Source of the DNA: Globomyces pollinis-pini
Lineage: Eukaryota; Chytridiomycota; Chytridiomycetes; Rhizophydiales; Globomycetaceae
Direction: 5' to 3'
Length of the DNA: 33,176 nucleotides
Assembly (NCBI GenBank): GCA_025399215.1
Contig: MU621263.1
Span: 4,106-37,281, forward strand
The notes under the pieces were generated by a model. The model saw only the letters and a list, made by a program, of their open reading frames with translations, did not search any database and had not been told where the DNA came from. Both the position numbers and the translations under genes were made by a program. The stretch's first letter is position 1, and the number at the start of each line of letters is the position of its first letter. Of this stretch, positions 20,387 to 31,269 are shown in pieces.

Positions 20387-22685
20387 TCAAATGAAAACAG
20401 ATCCCAAGAATTGGTTATAATCGTAACCTTCTTCCTTCTTTGGCAGTTGGCTTTTCAAGTATTCCACAACTTGCGATGAAAGACCACCACGATACATATC
20501 AGCTTCAGTAACATAAGGTCTGTCTTCGGCAAGAGTTTTGAAAGATACGGTCAAATGCTCCAAGTTAAGCTTATCTTCTTGCAAGTTACGAGCATATTCA
20601 ATAAACTACCATTAGTTGTATGATCTTACCTGTTCGAAATTGATTTCATTGTTTCCTTGTGAAATTTTCAAGAAAGTTTCTTCGAAATCTTTTTCGTTTA
20701 CAGCTGTACCTTCTGATTGTAATGCAGCCTTAAATTCATCACGGATCAGCCCATTGGAGTTATCCTTATCAAATAAGCGGAAAGTTTCCGAGAATTGCTC
20801 CATTTGCTCAGGAGTAATGTTTGATTTAGTTCTTGCAATTACTTGATTCTCGATAAATGCAATCTTTTTGATCAAAGTTTGGCTTAAAATGCCCAATTCA
20901 AATGATAGATCTTCAACAGTAAAGATTGTGTACCTAGCCATTAACAAAATACAATTTACTCGTTATCTTCAATATTCGCTTGAACGCACTCGGCATCAAT
21001 AGCAGCTAAAGATTCTAATTGTTGGCTTAGAGGGCCAGTTTGGCTGAGCAACTTTTGAGCGCTTTGGAGTTGAGTTTCCAATTCCCCTTGTAATGCTGCT
21101 ACCCCCAAACTGCAATTGTTGAGTTGTGATTGGAAATCATTGGCCGCTTTTGCAAATTTTTGGCAAAGAGCATCTTTTGCACTACAAAAGTTAGATCATA
21201 TATATGTTATACGCTTTGATGAAACTAGTTAAGGCACGTTTTCTGGCTGCTTCAGCTTGGAGTAATGTTTGCCAATGAAGGTTCAAATTTTCCAAGTTTA
21301 GGGCAACTGGTGGGACATACGGTCTCAAGTTATATGTCTTTAACTTTGTTTGGATGTTTCCTAAAAGCGAATCCAATTCTCTTCGTTCCGTGACCCATTC
21401 ACGCTTGGTCGTTCCTTTGTATGTTTCAAAGCCAATCAACTCTTTCTTGGCAGCCATGTACCCATTAAAATTGGTTTGACCCCACGTGGATTGAATCTGA
21501 TGAACAGAGTTGATCAGTAATTTTACTCGTCGTTCATAATCATTTTGCATGTCCCATACGTTTTGAAGTAACTTAAATTAGTTAAATATGAAAATACATT
21601 GCCAAGAGCACCGACACGACGACCAGCAGTATCAAATTTATCTAGACAGGTTTAAATTAAATGGGATTACTTAATGCAGAAAATGCATGGAAATATTGGG
21701 CTACGTAAGTCATAACAGAACGTTCATCCGGCTACCATCAAAATATGTCAAACTTACTCTGATAACATCAACAATATCTTCCACTGCAAACAGCTTTGGA
21801 ATACCCAAGTGCTTCTCTGCAACGTCAAATGCTAATTGAGTATTTGCATGCTTTTTTTTCTGTTTTGTTTAGTTGTAGAAGACTAAAACCTTATCCAGAG
21901 CCCAGTAGTTGATTAAGTCTATTTCAAATCAATTAAAATAATTTACCAGGTCGATGGCGATGAATCAAACCACAGAGAGCAAGTCCATCCATCCAACTAA
22001 TCATAAACGGAATTGCAACAAAAGTACCTATTTGTGAAATCTTTCACTTTAAAGTCTGCTTCATAAGGTTGAGTTTTTCGTTGACACCAAAGCAATAAAC
22101 CTTCCTTGGCGGTAAGACCTTCTTCACTGATAGTAGAGATGGAAAATCGTAAAATAATAGTCCAAACAAGACCGAGTATCAATTTTTCATTACAATCCAC
22201 GATATCCTACATAACGTAAGTAATAGTTTAAAATTACTTCAGATCCGATATTGGTTAATTGTACACCACGTCGTTTAATAAAGTTCAATGCAATATTACA
22301 ATTCTCAATCTTTTGTAATCTCATTCTGGGATTACGATTCATTTTCCCTAATGATTCATCACCAATGATTTCTATATAAATGGTGAGTATTAGAGATCTT
22401 TACGAAGCAATAGTATTAACTTTTCACCATTAGAAAAGTCTGTGGCCAGATCGACAATTGGGGCCACATCACATACTTTCAATTGATTATTGATCCAATT
22501 AGTAAAGGCTATCACATATTAATCATGTCATTCTGATTACTCTTTTTTTGAATTTGCTCCCAAGTTTTGTCAAGAACCCTGGAAGTTAATTAACGACTCT
22601 TTTGCTATTCTTACTTGGCGGTATCCGTCACATTCTCGCTAGCTGCTTTGCTGATGGTCAAGGATTTTCGTAAGTTATCAGACAT
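20387..22685 (-). CDS. AIN1: Alpha-actinin, short fungal type, 14 exons
   Basis: Actin-bundling protein of 638 residues, near the length of fission yeast Ain1. Exons: 22685-22615, 22578-22541, 22508-22404, 22371-22238, 22206-22028, 21996-21947, 21918-21890, 21859-21758, 21731-21671, 21641-21598, 21571-21213, 21181-20960, 20933-20630, 20605-20387. Two CH domains (about 25-135 and 145-255) carry [50 protein letters not shown] and [17 protein letters not shown]. Two spectrin-like repeats follow (about 265-470), then EF-hands. The first EF loop, [12 protein letters not shown], keeps all calcium ligands; the second ([13 protein letters not shown]) is degenerate. Introns are 24-36 nt, and the last (20606-20629) is 24 nt. 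Animal alpha-actinins have four repeats; two is the fungal pattern. Confidence 0.95.
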
Positions 22686-22837
22686 GGTTTTTTCTAACAT
22701 TTGTCGCGAAAGTCAAAACGTAAACACAAACTTTTTAATTAAAAAATCACTCTCAGAACAACACGTACATCTCAGTCAATTAAATATTTTTATTAAACTA
22801 GTTTTCAATTTAACAAAGAAAACAATGTTATATCAAC

Positions 22838-25445
22838 CTATTTCTTCATTATTTGTCCATCGTGTGACTTGTTCTGAAAAACAAACGTCACTGATTTGGT
22901 TGCTAGCGCTTGTTTCTGTAACACAGTATCTACAATCTTATTCAGCTCATTCACACTATAATGATTCCAAGTACTCGTATCTGCCGCAGTCGCCCCTGTG
23001 TTGACCACACCTTCCGTAGCTTTGATGATTTGAATTCCATTTTTACATCTTTTGCACTTGAACGTATCATGAGTGTCGCAAAGTGTATGCTCATTATACT
23101 GGAACAGTTGTCGCAAAGCATCTAAAGAGAAATGTCGTTCCACATCTTGACCCTCATCAACCACACAAGAAGAAAGAGACTGTTTATGCGCTTGCCCTAA
23201 AGATTAAAGTCGTTCTTTAATTACTCTGAAATATTTTTTCTTCAATGGTTCCAGTTGTAATAAATCTATAAAGGAAACACATCTTTTTTTGTCCATCTGC
23301 AATAAAAAATAACATCGATTACCTCTCCAAACTCTAGCCATTGCTTGCGCATCATTAGCAGGGTTCCAATCAGGATCGAATAGTATCAAACGATTTGCAC
23401 CAATCTATTGTTAAGCATGATATTGCAATACCAAATTAATCCCACATCCACCTGCTTTGGAAGATAGTAGAAAAATAAATTCTGGTTGTGTTGGATCATT
23501 AAAACGATCAACAATCTTTTGCCTTTTGTTAATAGTCATACTTCCGTCAAGTCTACAGTAACCCCATCTTCTAGCAGCACACAATTTGACCATATAATCA
23601 AGGGTTTGGGTATAATTACTTATAAGAACTATTTTGTCTGTTGTTTCATGTCTAATTTGGTTAGACAACGTATATATACTTGATTTGAACTAGCATTTGC
23701 TCCAACATCAAAAACTTTCCTGAAAATTCAGGCAAGCAATCGGTGAACGTAAAACCGGGTGGAATCAGTTGAGAAGGGATGTCTTTCTCGGTGAGTAATG
23801 CTGGATGGTTCACAATCTTTTTTATAGTCATCATCGCTTTTAAGGTAGACTGTCCAGTATTGCTTGATTTACCAGATTCTTCTGTTTTTTCTAATCTCGC
23901 CATTTCCTTGTTTGCATAATGCAAATAAATATTCTTTTGAAAGTCTGTCATCTTGCAAAAAACAATATACTCATACTTGATAGGCACTAAATACAGTTAG
24001 AGAAAGATAGGTACAGTATTTTGTTAGCAATTCTGCTGTTCTTCTGATGATGAACTTATTCGCCACTGTGAGTAACTCCGCCAATCGCTCTTCACTTAAC
24101 AATCGATCTTTTTCTGTTGCATCAGAATCTCGTCCACGTAAAATAGGTATTTCAAATTGTTTACGAAACTCAGCATTTGTTCCAAGTACTTCTGGAATAA
24201 CGAAACTCAACAAACTGAAATATTCTAGTAACATTTGTTAGGGAACTAATATTACCGGTCAGATCATTCTGATATAAGTATTAAAAATTTAATAATTTAC
24301 CTGAATGGGAGTTCCTGATAGAATAACTCGTCGTTTAGCATTCAAAGAGTTCAACGCTTTATAAGTTTGAGAATCAGCATTTTTTAATCTATGACCTTCG
24401 TCACATAACAACAAACCAATTTCAGTTTTGGTCAATGTGTCGATATAAATACGTAATGTTTCATATGAAACAATCAAAACAGGATTGACGATTGCTCGAC
24501 CTTTTGTTGATACAAATTGTTCAATATCTTTTGTAGTTTGCTCCTTGGTACCTTTGTTATCGCAACTGTAAGGCTTTATACGACCGGCGCCAAGCCATTT
24601 TGTTAACTCGTTTGCCCAATTCTTTACCAAACTTGACGGGCATGCAATAATAGCCTTGAGATGCATTAGATAAAGGAAATACTTTGTCAATAGTGGGTTT
24701 TCCAGGTATCTCTGACTGACGCAATAATGTCCAGAGGAGAGTAATACACTGTAACGTCTTTCCTAGTCCCATCTCATCCGCCATAATACATCCAAATGCA
24801 CCTTCTTTTAACCTTCCAGTTGTACAATCGTACAGAAACTTTACACCTTCGATTTGATGAGGACGCAAGGTATTTCCTAGGGCAGGATCCTAACATAAAT
24901 TATCTATTTCCTATACCACAACAACTTCAACTTCAAATGTTGGAGTCTTTCCTGGATTTTTCCCCACCCATGCAAGTTTCTGAGTTTCCGTTAACGGATT
25001 CTTTGGTTCATATAGAATTAAAGCTCCTTCAGTACTTGGATCGTGTAAAGCATGAATAATACTCTGTGTCTTTCGAGCCAAACCAAGAGTAGTACCGGCT
25101 TTCATCCCTCCACTTGCCAATGGAATTTGCTTAATAAATTGCGGGCACTAGCTATTAGTTGTTCATCTGTACTTTGAATGGAATTGCAACCAACTTATTG
25201 ACAGCTTGAGGGTCAATTTTCTTCAGAACAGGACACTTAAATGGGACTGATTTAGGAGTATATCCTTGAAGAGTTCGTCTAATACCTAACTGTTTCTTTG
25301 CAGGTGTCAATAAGTTCAATGCAGTTGATTTTTGATTCACCCCAGTAGCCGATTTTGGATAGATTCTAATCTTCTTTGAAGGTTGATTTTCCTCATCTGA
25401 ATGATTGACGTATTCCTCATCGCTTTCATCGTCTGTGATTGCCAT
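22838..25445 (-). CDS. RAD54: RAD54 recombination translocase (SNF2 family)
   Basis: SNF2-type ATPase that assists Rad51 in homologous recombination. Exons: 25445-25173, 25147-24917, 24889-24683, 24654-24301, 24268-24256 (13 nt), 24224-24015, 23986-23680, 23651-23432, 23404-23323, 23296-23225, 23196-22838; 775 residues. The acidic start is followed by the RAD54-specific [16 protein letters not shown]. ATPase motifs: ADEMGLGKT (Lys about 212), [17 protein letters not shown] (about 322-325), [47 protein letters not shown]. The C-terminal [19 protein letters not shown] and paired CxxC (CKRC) with WNH are RAD54 rather than other SNF2 proteins. All ten introns are 25-32 nt; the 13-nt exon encodes the N-D-L-T that directly follows GTPIQ. 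Confidence 0.96.
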
Positions 25446-25802
25446 GGGTTGTGGTGAAAAATAAACCTTTCAAAAAATATCCAACTTCCCTGTCCGAATG
25501 AAATCACGAAAGATGAACGAATTCAATCATCAATCATTAGATTCGATTAACATATAGCACTGTATTAGTTAGACAGCATGCTGAAGAATCTATTGAATCT
25601 TTATTAGAACCAAATTTTTTGATCAGCAGTGACAAGTCTGTATTATCCATCTGATATCAAACTACTTTTATTTGGACTATACATTCAGTTAAATATTTAT
25701 CATTTGGTGATGTGAATATTGTTTGTAGTGGCTTGGATGACAAACTAAGACGCGCATGTAACATCACTTGCCATATTTTAATCGACAGATCAAGTAAAAA
25801 AA
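25446..25802 (+). other. Unresolved 5' region of the ATP-grasp gene, may contain further exons
   Basis: Two coding-like stretches precede the assigned start: 25541-25646 (VRQHAEESIESLLEPNFLIS in one frame) and about 25692-25772 (KYLSFGDVNIVCSGLDDKLRRA). The second joins in phase to the assigned first exon by a 31-nt GT-AG intron (25773-25803 region, ending CGACAG). The first would need a 60-nt intron and has no ATG in frame. They may extend the ligase N-terminus, but I cannot place a start codon. Otherwise the region is the divergent promoter shared with RAD54. Confidence 0.35.
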
Positions 25803-27128
25803 ATGATGAAGTATGAAAAGTCTTTAAGTTCCTTGCAATCACTATGCGTAGAAAACTGGCCAGATTATATACATATTTTATCTCCTCAGATTTCAAAGTC
25901 TTGTCCAACTGATAATAATATCTTGCTCGTTAATGAAGTATTATATGACCGCATTTATTGTTAGCACGGAAAAGATGATGCGTTGGTGGATTTACAGAAA
26001 GCTTTTCTATCGTGTAACCCTTGTACAGTAGTGGATATCGTTCCAATAAGCTTGGATGATTACGAAGACGTTCTTATCACACTTGAAAACAGTCTTCCAC
26101 ACGGAAAGAGGATGGTAGTGGTTAACTTGTGTGATGGAAGTGAATTGGATGGATATCCGGTAATATCTGATTCATGCTAACTTAAATGAAGGGACTCAGC
26201 ATTGTGAACCAATTGGAGAAAATGAATATTGCTTTTACTGGAGCTGGATCTGCATTCTATGAGGATACAACCAGCAAGCCTGTGCTAAAAAGAGTAAAGT
26301 GGAGGAGAGTTCTAAATACGATTAGATGCTGCAAAAAGAACAAGTACCAACCTCAGTCTTTGTAGTTATTCGACCTGATAGTGTAGAAGAAGATCTCGAT
26401 AAGGCAGCAGAATTGGCAGAGTAATCTACACTATTCTAATTTGACTAGTTGGCCACTCATTATAAAGCCTTCTGTATCATACGCTTCAATCAGTATTACT
26501 GATAGATCTGTTGTGGAAACTCGTGAAGCGGCCTTGAAACAAATCAATGCAGTCATTAAAGAAACCAATGGCGGTGTTTTTATTGAATCGTTCTTGGCAG
26601 GCAGAGAGTTTACAGCACTTTGTTCTGGGGATCGGGAAGATGGAATTCATGTCTATCCAGTTGCAGAGAGAGTGTTTAATAAGAATTTAAAGGAGAGGCA
26701 GCGTATTTTAGCTTTTGACCGATGTACACTTTTTATATATTAATAATAATAGATTGGGATGGTTATGACTTGGATGGATCAATCCCTACCACTGAAGAAG
26801 AGCTTTATTGGTATGAAAAAGCGCAAGAAGATTGGCAAGACCATTTAAGAGGTATTAAATGATATAATTTATGTGGTTAGATATTGCAGGACGAGCGTAT
26901 TTAGCATGTGGAGGATCCGGGTATGGACGAGTTGATATTCGAACCAAGAATGCTAGTGAATTGAATGCGTATGTACTAGAAGTGAATGCTAATTGTGGGT
27001 TATCATTTGGTAAAAACTCATCCTCACTTGGTGAGATTTTGAATCTTTCGAACGTCAAACCATCAGATTTTTGCAATGAACTGATTCACTTTGCGTTGAA
27101 TAGACAATTTAGAAATCAAAATAAATAA
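25803..27128 (+). CDS. ATP-grasp protein, D-alanine-D-alanine ligase-like
   Basis: Exons 25803-25937, 25965-26159, 26192-26293, 26326-26420, 26449-26723, 26753-26851 and 26881-27128 give 382 residues from the first ATG of the open frame. The ligase-type fold is seen in LCDGSELDGYPGLSIVNQLE, the loop FTGAGSAFYEDTTSKPVLK, the ATP-binding strand WPLIIKPSVSYASISI, EAALKQINAVI, GGVFIESFLAGREFTAL, and the metal/ATP site GYGRVDIR with VLEVNANCGLS. D-Ala-D-Ala ligases make peptidoglycan precursors in bacteria; eukaryotic homologues without peptidoglycan have no settled substrate, so I do not claim that reaction. Introns are 27-32 nt. The N-terminus may be longer (see the region upstream). The stop is 31 bp before the next gene's ATG. 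Confidence 0.82.
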
Positions 27129-27159
27129 GTTCAAATGAAATTTTTTTAAATTTTTATCA

Positions 27160-28356
27160 ATGATGTTCAACAGGGATAATCAACATCAATTGGATTCTTT
27201 AATAGCTAGACTAAAGCGAAGGTATTCAATACTTGATTAAAACTTAAAAGACAATTAAAAGGATCTTATCATGTCTCCTTAGAAACTGCTAAATTACTAA
27301 GAAATATTATTGCTGGAAGTCGTTGGAATGATGCTGAAAGTTTAATGAATTTAATAGACACTTTAAATAAATTAATTGGGGATGCTCAACCTATAGGTAA
27401 AATAATTCATTTTTAATGTTAGAATTCGCTACCACAAATACAATTGCTAGAATTCTTCACATTCTAAAAGATGAAAATCATTTACTAGAAAAAGAAACAT
27501 TAGAAAGTGGAATGGAATTATCCGATATATCTTACAGAGATTGTATGAAAAACTTGATTTTTCAAGCTATTGGAGAATTAATTGATGAAATTGAAAATGC
27601 AACTACAAGTATATCTGCTCAAGCTTCCGACTACATTCACTCAAAGTAAAAAGTTGGAAGTTGTTTTGATTCATAGTGAAATAATTTTGACGATTGGTTA
27701 TTCGAAAGTAGTGATGGATTTCTTGAAATCCGCTGCTCGTAAACGCAATTTCCAAGTGATCGTTGTCGAAACAGCGCCATTGTATGTTGTGTTTTAATTC
27801 TTATATATTAGCTTTGAAGGACATGAGACTGCCAAGGAATTGTCAGAAGCTAATATTGATACAGGTATTCGTTGTTTTATTAATTTCATAGTGGTTATAT
27901 CTGATGCGGCAATATTTGCTATAATGCCAAGAGTTAGCAAAGTTCTTACTGGTGGTATTGCATTATTTAACTTATCATGGTAGCACATGCTGTTGCAGCT
28001 AATGGTGGATTTATTGCCATTGGTGGATCAAAAATGTTGGCCTCTGCTGCAAAACATCACAGTACCCCTGTGATTGTATGTGCTGGTTTGTATACCTTGA
28101 TACCTTCCAATGAAGCCATAGATTACGACTTGTGTATTAGCCCTTCATCTGTAATCGCTTTTGAAAATAGTAAGTTCATTGGAACCACCTCTCATTTTTT
28201 TTAGACAATGACATCAAAGGAAGTTATTGTTATAACCCATATTATGACTACGTTAAACCTGAATTACTCTCCTTGTTTATAACAGAAATGGGAGCTCTTC
28301 CACCATCAGAAATTCAGCGATTAGTATATGACAGTTTCTGTCGACCAGGTCATTAA
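27160..28356 (+). CDS. EIF2B2: Translation initiation factor eIF2B subunit beta
   Basis: Regulatory subunit of the eIF2 guanine-nucleotide exchange factor (yeast Gcd7). Exons 27160-27221, 27251-27396, 27423-27645, 27677-27781, 27812-27864, 27892-27954, 27984-28169 and 28205-28356 give 329 residues. The N-terminal helical domain ([36 protein letters not shown]) is followed by the Rossmann-like core: [88 protein letters not shown], and [25 protein letters not shown] at the end. The wording fits beta better than alpha or delta. Introns are 26-35 nt. Both flanks are very tight: 31 bp upstream and 29 bp to the convergent stop downstream. Confidence 0.95.
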
Positions 28357-28385
28357 ATATATTATTTGTTCGATAGTTCAAACAT

Positions 28386-29201
28386 TCATGAGAACTTAAC
28401 AAGCATTGGTACTGATTTGAACAGTTTTCCATGCATATGCACAACGGCTATAATGTTATAATTTGAAATTTACATACCAGTTTCAGCATCTGCTCGGAAC
28501 TCGAATTCAACAAAGATCCGTAATGTTTTTTCAGTCTCTAGAATTTTACAATCCATTACTGGTCCATATTTTTCACATTCAACACATATGTCATCGTAAA
28601 GTGATGGGGTATTAACAGTTTTGTCCAGTAAAATCAAAACTTGAGGAATATTGTCTTTTGGTTTCGTCACCGTATTCTTTTCTGTATTTTGGTTCATTGA
28701 CATTTTTAACCTTCTAAGATAGACTTCATCTGCTGATATATTCAAATCAATCTTGACAGGATTGGTTGATAAACTCTGAGATGGAATAGATTCACTTTTC
28801 ATCTTTGATTTTAACTTGGATGATCCAAAGTGAGCCATCATATTTGACTCTAAAAGATCAGTTTCATTACAGTTTCTATTACTGTTTTGTGATAGTTGAT
28901 ATTCCATTGCTTTTGTCAGAATATCTTTACGTTTCCGTTTCTTTTCTCTCATTTTGAATTCTTTTACTCGATCGAATTCATTAGGAATATTTGGATCGTA
29001 TGGATCATTTACCTTATAGTTTCTAGTTGGACCTTGCTCTGGTATATTTTGCTTGGAAGAGACTTTTGTAGCGATAGGTTCTCTAATGATTTGCTTCTTG
29101 ATTGGTTGTATATTTTTTGGTTTCCTAGAAATCGGAATAGGTATAGGGATAGGTATAGCTGTCTTTGAATCTTTATCCTTCAGCATTGAATACAGTGACA
29201 T
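28386..29201 (-). CDS. RBM17: SPF45/RBM17-like splicing factor without a visible G-patch
   Basis: Exons 29201-28478 and 28447-28386 (30-nt intron) give 261 residues. The start MSLYSMLKDKD and the DPYDPNIPNEFDRVKEFKMREKKRKRKD segment match the SPF45 N-terminus, and the C-terminal UHM domain is clear: VLILLDKTVNTPSLYDDICV, ECEKYGPVMDCKIL, LRIFVEFEFRADAETAVVHMHGKLF. UHM domains bind ULM peptides of SF3B1 and U2AF; the KLF word stands where the RxF motif sits. The G-patch that normally lies between these parts (about 130-160) is not seen; that interval is a Ser/Lys-rich linker. The animal protein is about 400 residues, so this is a short form. SPF45 aids splicing of short introns in human cells, which is of interest here. 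Confidence 0.82.
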
Positions 29202-29298
29202 TTTCGTAACAAGTTAAAAGTTTTTACTCAACAATAATGGCGACCATTTGGGTACCGACTATGTTGAAAACATTTTATTGAAAACTGATGGTCTGCTA

Positions 29299-30102
29299 TT
29301 ATAAAGCAGCGAATGCAAGGATAAAAGTCAAGTAAAGGACAGGATTGGAAAGTGATTTTAGAGTATTCGACGATATCATATGTTGTGCACTATTATCTTG
29401 TTTGTAAGATTTCTCAATAGCATCATCAAAGTATAATCCATTTTTATAAACAGTACCAGTAGCGATTGGTGCTGAGGTGGTCAATGGTGCATCTCCATAA
29501 TACAATCCAGATTTTGGAATGATTTTAGTGTCATAAGTCACTTTTGGTTGTTCACTTTTAACCGTTGTTGTGACAGATACTGGAGTAATCACGGTCAGTT
29601 CATCACAATCTTCTTCAAAATCATCCTCATATTCATCCTCGCAGTCTTCCACAACATCAGGATTAATAGGAACGGTGGATTCTTTTTGTTTTGGTGATGA
29701 TAAGGTGATGATTGGTTGAGGATTTGGTACAATTTGAAATGGTGCATGAAAATCAATTAAACTGTCTCCATCAACAATGGTCACAATAGGCGTTGCAATG
29801 GTGGTTATGGATGGTGATGTAGGTGCGTAAGTGGGAGCAGCGGTTGGAATTGTCGAAGTGAACAACTTGGTGGTAGATGAATCGGTAGGGACCAGCTTAG
29901 AGGAGGTTACTGTGCCCACTGTAGTAGTTTGGGTGGTAGACGCTGATTTTGGTGATATTGTTGATGATGTTTGTGCTGGTACTGCTGGTGTGGCCATATT
30001 GGTTTGAGCACTTGAAGTTGTAGCTGTTGTAGGTACCTGGTACATATATCCTTGCCCAAAACATACTCCAGAGACAGCGGCAATTAATACGGTTTTTTGC
30101 AT
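29299..30102 (-). CDS. Secreted Ser/Thr-rich surface protein with GPI-type ends
   Basis: Single-exon protein of 267 residues. The first 15 or so residues (QKTVLIAAVSGVCFGQG) form a signal peptide. A Ser/Thr/Pro-rich stretch (about 22-110) would be heavily O-glycosylated. An acidic block (EDCEDEYEDDFEEDCDE, about 152-168) holds two cysteines. Two short related words, SGLYYGDA and NGLYFDDA, occur near 198 and 221. The last 14 residues are hydrophobic (PVLYLTFILAFAAL) after a Ser/Asn-rich spacer, as in GPI-anchor signals. This is a likely cell-wall or surface protein; no enzymatic domain is seen. It is the only complete gene here with no intron. Confidence 0.82.
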   Translation of the reverse strand: MQKTVLIAAVSGVCFGQGYMYQVPTTATTSSAQTNMATPAVPAQTSSTISPKSASTTQTTTVGTVTSSKLVPTDSSTTKLFTSTIPTAAPTYAPTSPSITTIATPIVTIVDGDSLIDFHAPFQIVPNPQPIITLSSPKQKESTVPINPDVVEDCEDEYEDDFEEDCDELTVITPVSVTTTVKSEQPKVTYDTKIIPKSGLYYGDAPLTTSAPIATGTVYKNGLYFDDAIEKSYKQDNSAQHMISSNTLKSLSNPVLYLTFILAFAAL

Positions 30103-30292
30103 TGTAATCTTTATAATTATTTTGCCAACAATATTGGTCCATTTTATATCATTATTTCGTTGATAAAGGGCCGTTGTTCGCGTTGTTCAACAAAGGGTAC
30201 AAAACGCCATTCCACTAAAGATGGCAATAGGACTTTATAATTCATAAATTATTTAACTAATTAGATTTATTAAAATGGAATAAACAGAGAAA
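30103..30292. other. Promoter of the surface-protein gene and 3' end of Brr6/Brl1
   Basis: 190 bp between two minus-strand genes. It must contain the promoter of the surface-protein gene and the end of the Brr6/Brl1 transcript. Apart from AT-rich runs I see no gene or repeat. Confidence 0.45.
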
Positions 30293-31221
30293 TCATGAAT
30301 GTATTGCTTTGATTCCTTGGTGGTGAACAGGTGTTACATTTTGACGCTGGAAGGTGAAGAGTTTCACTAACTGATTTAAAAAGTGACTAGTAAAGTAGAG
30401 ACATGCGATGAACCAAACACTAACGACTGCCTATTGATTGACGATATTAAAAATACATGCCACTTACAACTGATTTCCATGTCAAAGGTTCTATGAACGA
30501 ATTTAAAAGAAGAGATCCCAGTTCTCCCAAAATAGATAAGCTAATATGAGTGGAATAATATTAATACTGATTAACGTGAGTGGGATTGGATTGCATGCAT
30601 GCTTGCCATTCTTGACAGACAGTCGCCATATGTGGTGCGATTGATACAACAGAATCGCAATTGTTTATTGTATATTGCTTCGAACATTGGAGTAGTCTCA
30701 TTTGAATTTCTATCATTAAACCTCTAATTTACCTGAAGATCTTTCATGAACTTTGTTTAAAACATCCGTTTGAAAGAATGAGTAAAATCGGTATCCAATG
30801 AAGCAAAAAACAGTCACTAGGAGTCCCCAACTACATGCCCAAAGATACCTATTCAATTTAGTTTAAGATCCTAATACTCTGACACATTTCTTTTCTGTTT
30901 ATAAACATATTTTAGATGAACATCAGGCTGGACTTTACTTTCGGCAGCGCTTGATTTTATCAAAGACTGGTCCAATTTATTCAAATCCAACAATCTCTTT
31001 AATTCCTTCAATTCTTCTATCTCCTTTACTCTGGACAGTTCTTTTTCTTTTTGTTCTTGTTCAATAAGCCTTTGCTGTTCCTCCTTCTCTTCCTCTTCTC
31101 TTTGTTTTTGTCGTTCTTCTTCCTCCCGTCTTCTTTTCTCTTGTTGAATCTTATCTTGCATCCTCTGATAATCCGATATTGCGCATAACCACGGATTATC
31201 ATTTTGCTCAATTTCCATCAT
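30293..31221 (-). CDS. BRL1: Brr6/Brl1 nuclear-envelope protein
   Basis: Integral nuclear-envelope protein needed for nuclear pore complex insertion in organisms with closed mitosis. Exons 31221-30878, 30848-30733, 30709-30568, 30540-30468 and 30430-30293 give 270 residues. Residues 25-75 are a Lys/Glu/Arg/Gln helix. A first membrane helix (about 118-138, WGLLVTVFCFIGYRFYSFF) leads to the lumenal domain with its four conserved cysteines (162, 171, 185, 191: CSKQY, NNC, VCQEWQAC), then LLLNSFIEPLTWKS and a second helix (VVSVWFIACLYF). The spacing fits the Brr6-like domain exactly. The second intron (30710-30732) is 23 nt, the shortest here. Only the charged N-terminus is visible as a long ORF; the diagnostic domain is split over four exons. 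Confidence 0.9.
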
Positions 31222-31269
31222 AAATTTGTCAAACACTTGACAATTCAAGTTAAAAAAAAATTATCACAA

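Noticed and set aside
22615..23004. Plus-strand open frame of 129 codons between alpha-actinin and RAD54
   Set aside because: It overlaps the start of alpha-actinin and the end of RAD54 in antisense, begins without a credible start, and has no recognisable motif.
25444..25646. Overlapping start codons in a CCATGG palindrome for RAD54 and the ligase gene
   Set aside because: A phase-compatible splice from the plus-strand ATG exists but needs an intron of over 100 nt, unlike the rest of the window, and yields only a two- or three-residue first exon.
28896..29168. Plus-strand frame rich in Phe, Trp and Ile resembling a membrane protein
   Set aside because: It is antisense to the Lys/Arg/Glu-rich part of the SPF45-like gene, which produces false hydrophobic frames.
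31222..31248. Extending Brr6/Brl1 upstream to position 31248
   Set aside because: The frame is open there but begins with TTG, not ATG; the first ATG is at 31221-31219.
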